The notes under the pieces: model-generated
What the model was told of the DNA's origin: nothing
The model's database searches: none
The model's input: the letters and a program-made list of their open reading frames with translations, nothing else
Translations under genes and position numbers: made by a program
NCBI RefSeq assembly: GCF_916619195.1
Contig: NZ_CAKAKL010000001.1
Coordinates: forward strand, 1,797,540-1,861,539
Reading direction: 5' to 3'
DNA from: Inquilinus sp. Marseille-Q2685
GTDB taxonomy: Bacteria > Pseudomonadota > Alphaproteobacteria > DSM-16000 > Inquilinaceae
DNA: 64,000 nt
In this document: one piece after another, positions 61,749-64,000 of the stretch
Layout of the letters: each line of letters starts with the position of its first letter
Numbering within the stretch: position 1 is the first letter of the stretch

Positions 61749-63221
61749 TCAGGGCTGCTTGGCCTGGGTCGCGTCCGCCGGCCGGGTCAGGAGCCCGGTG
61801 ACGGAGCGCGGCGGCTGCAGGTAGGTCTGGGCGGCCTTCTGCACATCGGCGGCGGTGACCGCGGCGATGCGGCCCGGCCAGCCCTGCACGTCGGCGACGC
61901 TGCGGCCCAGCGCCGCCGCTTCGCCGAAGACCCGGGCCAGCGCCCCCGGATCGTCCTGGCCGTAGATCGCGCCGGCCAGCAGGCGGCGCTTGGCCCGGGC
62001 CAGCTCCTCCTCCGGCACCGCCTCGTCGCGCACGCTGGCGAGCACGACGTCCATCGCCGCCTCGAGATCCGGCAAGGCCACGTCGCCGCGCGGCACGGCG
62101 TAGACGGCGAAGGGACTGTAGTCGAGCGCATCCGGGTCGTAGCCGGCGCCCGCCATGGCCGCCAGGCTTTGGGTCTCGCCCTGCCCGCTCACCAGGGCGC
62201 GGTAGAGGCGGCCGGTCTCGCCCGACAGCACCGCCGCCAGCACCTGCAGCGCCGCGGCCTCGCCCGGCGCCGCCGTGACCACCGACGGGGCCAGGTAGTT
62301 GCGACGCAGATAGGGCTGGCCGGCGCGGGCGTCGGTCAGCTCCAGCCGGCGCGGCGCCGGCGGCTGCGGCTCCTGCGGCCGGACGCGCGGCGGTGGCTCG
62401 GCCCGGCGCTTGACCGGCCCGTAGATCTCCTCCGCCTGCGCCTTGACCGCGGCGGGGTCGACGTCGCCCGCAATCACCACGGTGGCGTTGTTCGGCGTGT
62501 AGAAGCGGTCGTAGAAGGCCAGCGCGGTCTCGCGGTTCAGCGCCTCGATCTCCGACGGCCAGCCGATCACCGGGGCGCGGTAGGGGTGGTTGAGGTAGAG
62601 CACGGCGTTCATCGCCTCGCCGAGACGCGACGACGGCTCGTTCTCGATCCGCATCCGCCGCTCCTCCAGCACCACGTCGCGCTCGGCGTTGACCCGCTTC
62701 TCCTCGAGCACGAGGTTCTGCATCCGGTCCGCCTCGTAGCGCATCACCAGAGGCAGGTTCTGCTTGGCGACGGACTGGTAGTAGGCGGTGTAGTCGGCGG
62801 TGGTGAAGGCGTTCTCGACACCACCGATGGCCGCCAGCTCCTGCGAATAGCCCTGCGGCTTGGAGGTGGTGCCGTGGAACATCAGATGCTCCAGGAAATG
62901 GGCGATGCCGGACTGGCCCGGCGCCTCGTCGGCAGCGCCGACGCGGTACCACACCATCTGCGTCACCACCGGGGCGGTGCCGGCCGGGATGACGATGAAC
63001 TGCAGCCCGTTGCCGAGGGTGAAGCTCTGGGCCTGCGGCGCGATCCTGAGGTCGTCCGGCAGCGGCGCCGGCGCCGCCAGCGGCGGAGCGCCCGTCGGCG
63101 AAGCAGGGGGCGGCACGGCAGGGGGCGGCGCGGCCTCCTGGGCGAGGGACGGCGCGGCGACGGCGGCGCTCAGCACGAAGGCGGCGGCCAGCCGGCGGAC
63201 GGAGAGGGGCATCGCGGTCAT
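61749..63221 (-). CDS. M16-family zinc protease, catalytic subunit
   Basis: This is a 490-aa protein with a signal peptide ending near SLAQE, then a Pro/Ala-rich linker. The zinc motif HFLEH is at residues 108-112, with a downstream Glu in VVLEERR completing the site. NNATVVIAGDVDP is typical of M16B. It lies 19 bases ahead of the non-catalytic subunit, so both are made together and form a heterodimer that digests peptides in the periplasm. Confidence 0.95.
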   Translation of the reverse strand: MTAMPLSVRRLAAAFVLSAAVAAPSLAQEAAPPPAVPPPASPTGAPPLAAPAPLPDDLRIAPQAQSFTLGNGLQFIVIPAGTAPVVTQMVWYRVGAADEAPGQSGIAHFLEHLMFHGTTSKPQGYSQELAAIGGVENAFTTADYTAYYQSVAKQNLPLVMRYEADRMQNLVLEEKRVNAERDVVLEERRMRIENEPSSRLGEAMNAVLYLNHPYRAPVIGWPSEIEALNRETALAFYDRFYTPNNATVVIAGDVDPAAVKAQAEEIYGPVKRRAEPPPRVRPQEPQPPAPRRLELTDARAGQPYLRRNYLAPSVVTAAPGEAAALQVLAAVLSGETGRLYRALVSGQGETQSLAAMAGAGYDPDALDYSPFAVYAVPRGDVALPDLEAAMDVVLASVRDEAVPEEELARAKRRLLAGAIYGQDDPGALARVFGEAAALGRSVADVQGWPGRIAAVTAADVQKAAQTYLQPPRSVTGLLTRPADATQAKQP

Positions 63222-63292
63222 GCCTTTAGGTAACGGAAGCGCCGCCGCCGCCGCAAGCCGTGGCGCCGTGGTGCGACACTGTCCCGGGCGGC

Positions 63293-63321
63293 TTGACAGG
63301 GGCGGCGGCGGGCGCGTATAC
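63293..63321 (+). promoter_or_regulatory. Promoter of the tRNA-Met gene
   Basis: TTGACA (63293-63298) and GTATAC (63316-63321) are spaced 17 bases, ending 13 bases before the mature tRNA 5' end. Confidence 0.7.
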
Positions 63322-63334
63322 GCTCGGCCCCGAT

Positions 63335-63409
63335 GGCTGGGTAGCTCAGTGGTAGAGCAGGGGAATCATAATCCCTTGGTCGGGGGTTCAAATCCCTCCC
63401 CAGCTACCA
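63335..63409 (+). tRNA. tRNA-Met (anticodon CAT), elongator type
   Basis: A 75-base cloverleaf is complete with encoded CCA. Acceptor GGCTGGG pairs with CCCAGCT (one G-T pair), D-arm GCTC/GAGC, anticodon stem GGGGA/TCCCT around ATCATAA, and T-arm GGGGG/CCCTC around TTCAAAT. The anticodon stem lacks the three G-C pairs of the initiator, so elongator Met is likely; a lysidine-modified Ile tRNA cannot be fully excluded. Confidence 0.95.
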
Positions 63410-63460
63410 TCGAATTTCCCGAACGTTCCTGCGGATTTCCGCGACGGGACAAGGGCTTGC

Positions 63461-63496
63461 AAGGCGGAGAGACCGGTCCCGGTTCTCCGCCTTTTT
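63461..63496 (+). terminator. Intrinsic terminator after the tRNA
   Basis: GGCGGAGA (63463-63470) pairs with TCTCCGCC (63484-63491), followed by TTTTT. It ends the tRNA transcript. Confidence 0.85.
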
Positions 63497-63641
63497 CGTT
63501 CGCGCCTGTTCCCTTTCACCCGTCTTCCGGGATGTCCACCCGCATCCGCACCGGCATGGGTTCAGGGCTCGCCTCTCGGCGCGAGTCGCGGCGGATGTGG
63601 TGAGGGCGTGGCTTCGGCCTGTCCGATCGGCACCGAGCCGG

Positions 63642-64000
63642 TCACCCGGTATCGGGTCCGCAGGGCTTGCCCGGTTCGTGGGGTTCGGGGGGCTCCTCGT
63701 CGTCGCCGGCGAAGTCGACGCCGAGGGAGCGGCAGAGGCGGGCGGCGGCCCGGGCCGGCGGCTCGGCGTCGATCAGCTCTTCGGCATCGGGCTCCTGCAG
63801 CCGGGCGTCCATCCCGGCCTCGAGGCCGGGCGCCTTGGCGGGATCGATGGCCCCGAGCGTCCGCCTCATCAGATCGTGCAGCCGGGCCCGGCGCCGCGCC
63901 CGGATCTCGCCCGGGCTGCCGGTCGGCGGCGGCGGATAGGGCGGGTCCGACCAGTCGGCCGCCCGGCGGCGCCATTCGTCGGACAGGCCGAGGCCGCAGG
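63642..64000 (-). CDS. Uncharacterised protein, 5' end outside window (paralogue of 28477-29214)
   Basis: The C-terminal 118 or so residues are present and open to the right edge. A Pro-rich stretch (PPYPPPPTGSPGE) leads into an Arg-rich helix (IRARRRARLHDLMRRTLG), then ARLQEPDAEELIDAEPPA and RLCRSLGVD, and an acidic Pro-rich tail. The helix plus LxxxLQ...LCRxL module follows the order seen in the protein at 28477-29214, so they are related. No function can be assigned; no signal or membrane segment is in the visible part. Confidence 0.65.
   Translation of the reverse strand, partial: CGLGLSDEWRRRAADWSDPPYPPPPTGSPGEIRARRRARLHDLMRRTLGAIDPAKAPGLEAGMDARLQEPDAEELIDAEPPARAAARLCRSLGVDFAGDDEEPPEPHEPGKPCGPDTG

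Noticed and set aside
1..64000. CRISPR array, prophage or insertion-sequence transposase
   Set aside because: No regularly spaced direct repeats and no integrase, capsid or transposase-like product was found; only short non-coding palindromic repeats occur.

Overview
The window is uniformly GC-rich, densely packed DNA. Long open antisense frames lie over most genes, as is usual at this base composition. The gene repertoire is that of a free-living or soil/host-associated Alphaproteobacterium with a large transport capacity. It has five ABC uptake systems (two of them without their own ATPase in the window, or cut by the edge), one TctABC system, several Tat-exported proteins and an Azospirillum-type L-arabinose/D-galactose 1-dehydrogenase. 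Rhodospirillales (Azospirillum/Inquilinus-like) is my best guess; it is inferred from protein resemblance, not from a marker gene.

Layout. 1-9.0 kb: a leftward dipeptide-type ABC operon (two tandem binding proteins, DppB, DppC, start of DppD), divergent from a rightward XRE-cupin regulator / GAF protein / third binding protein; a 27-bp perfect palindrome sits between them. 9.0-17.2 kb: a GNAT acetyltransferase, a methyltransferase, a 144-bp inverted-repeat element, a TonB-dependent receptor behind a Fur-like box, a Tat-exported phospholipase C, and an NmrA-like/HxlR divergent pair. 17.3-24.7 kb: a leftward CUT2-type sugar ABC operon ending in a sugar 1-dehydrogenase and carrying a DUF559 endonuclease-like gene framed by inverted hairpin repeats; a secreted AA10 lytic polysaccharide monooxygenase diverges from it. 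24.7-25.2 kb holds no protein gene. 25.2-29.2 kb: two Asp-nucleophile hydrolases, a SnoaL-like protein, an HxlR regulator and an uncharacterised acidic protein.

29.4-36.6 kb: a LysR regulator diverging from an amidinohydrolase-family enzyme, an aminotransferase and a complete PotABCD-like transporter. 36.7-39.2 kb: tandem heparin-lyase-I-like secreted proteins and an Ohr peroxidase. 39.3-47.7 kb: a 949-aa winged-helix/ATPase/TPR regulator, a second hydrolase set with AraC regulator and second Ohr, a small lipoprotein-like ORF and a DUF2325 protein. 47.8-54.0 kb: a TTG-start LacI repressor facing a perfect CGTAAACGTTTACG operator and a CUT1 sugar operon. 54.0-57.8 kb: TctABC plus an HpcH-type aldolase. 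57.9-64.0 kb: MnmA, an SCP2 protein, an EamA transporter, an M16 protease pair, tRNA-Met(CAT), a terminator, and a partial gene paralogous to the uncharacterised gene at 28.5 kb.

Two themes stand out. First, GC-rich palindromic repeats of at least three families lie between genes, and in three ABC operons they sit beside or near the binding-protein gene, where they could tune relative expression. The best instance frames the DUF559 gene and shows compensatory stem changes. Second, detoxification modules (hydrolases, Ohr proteins, single-domain regulators) recur as diverged copies in two places. No CRISPR array, prophage or intact transposase gene is seen.
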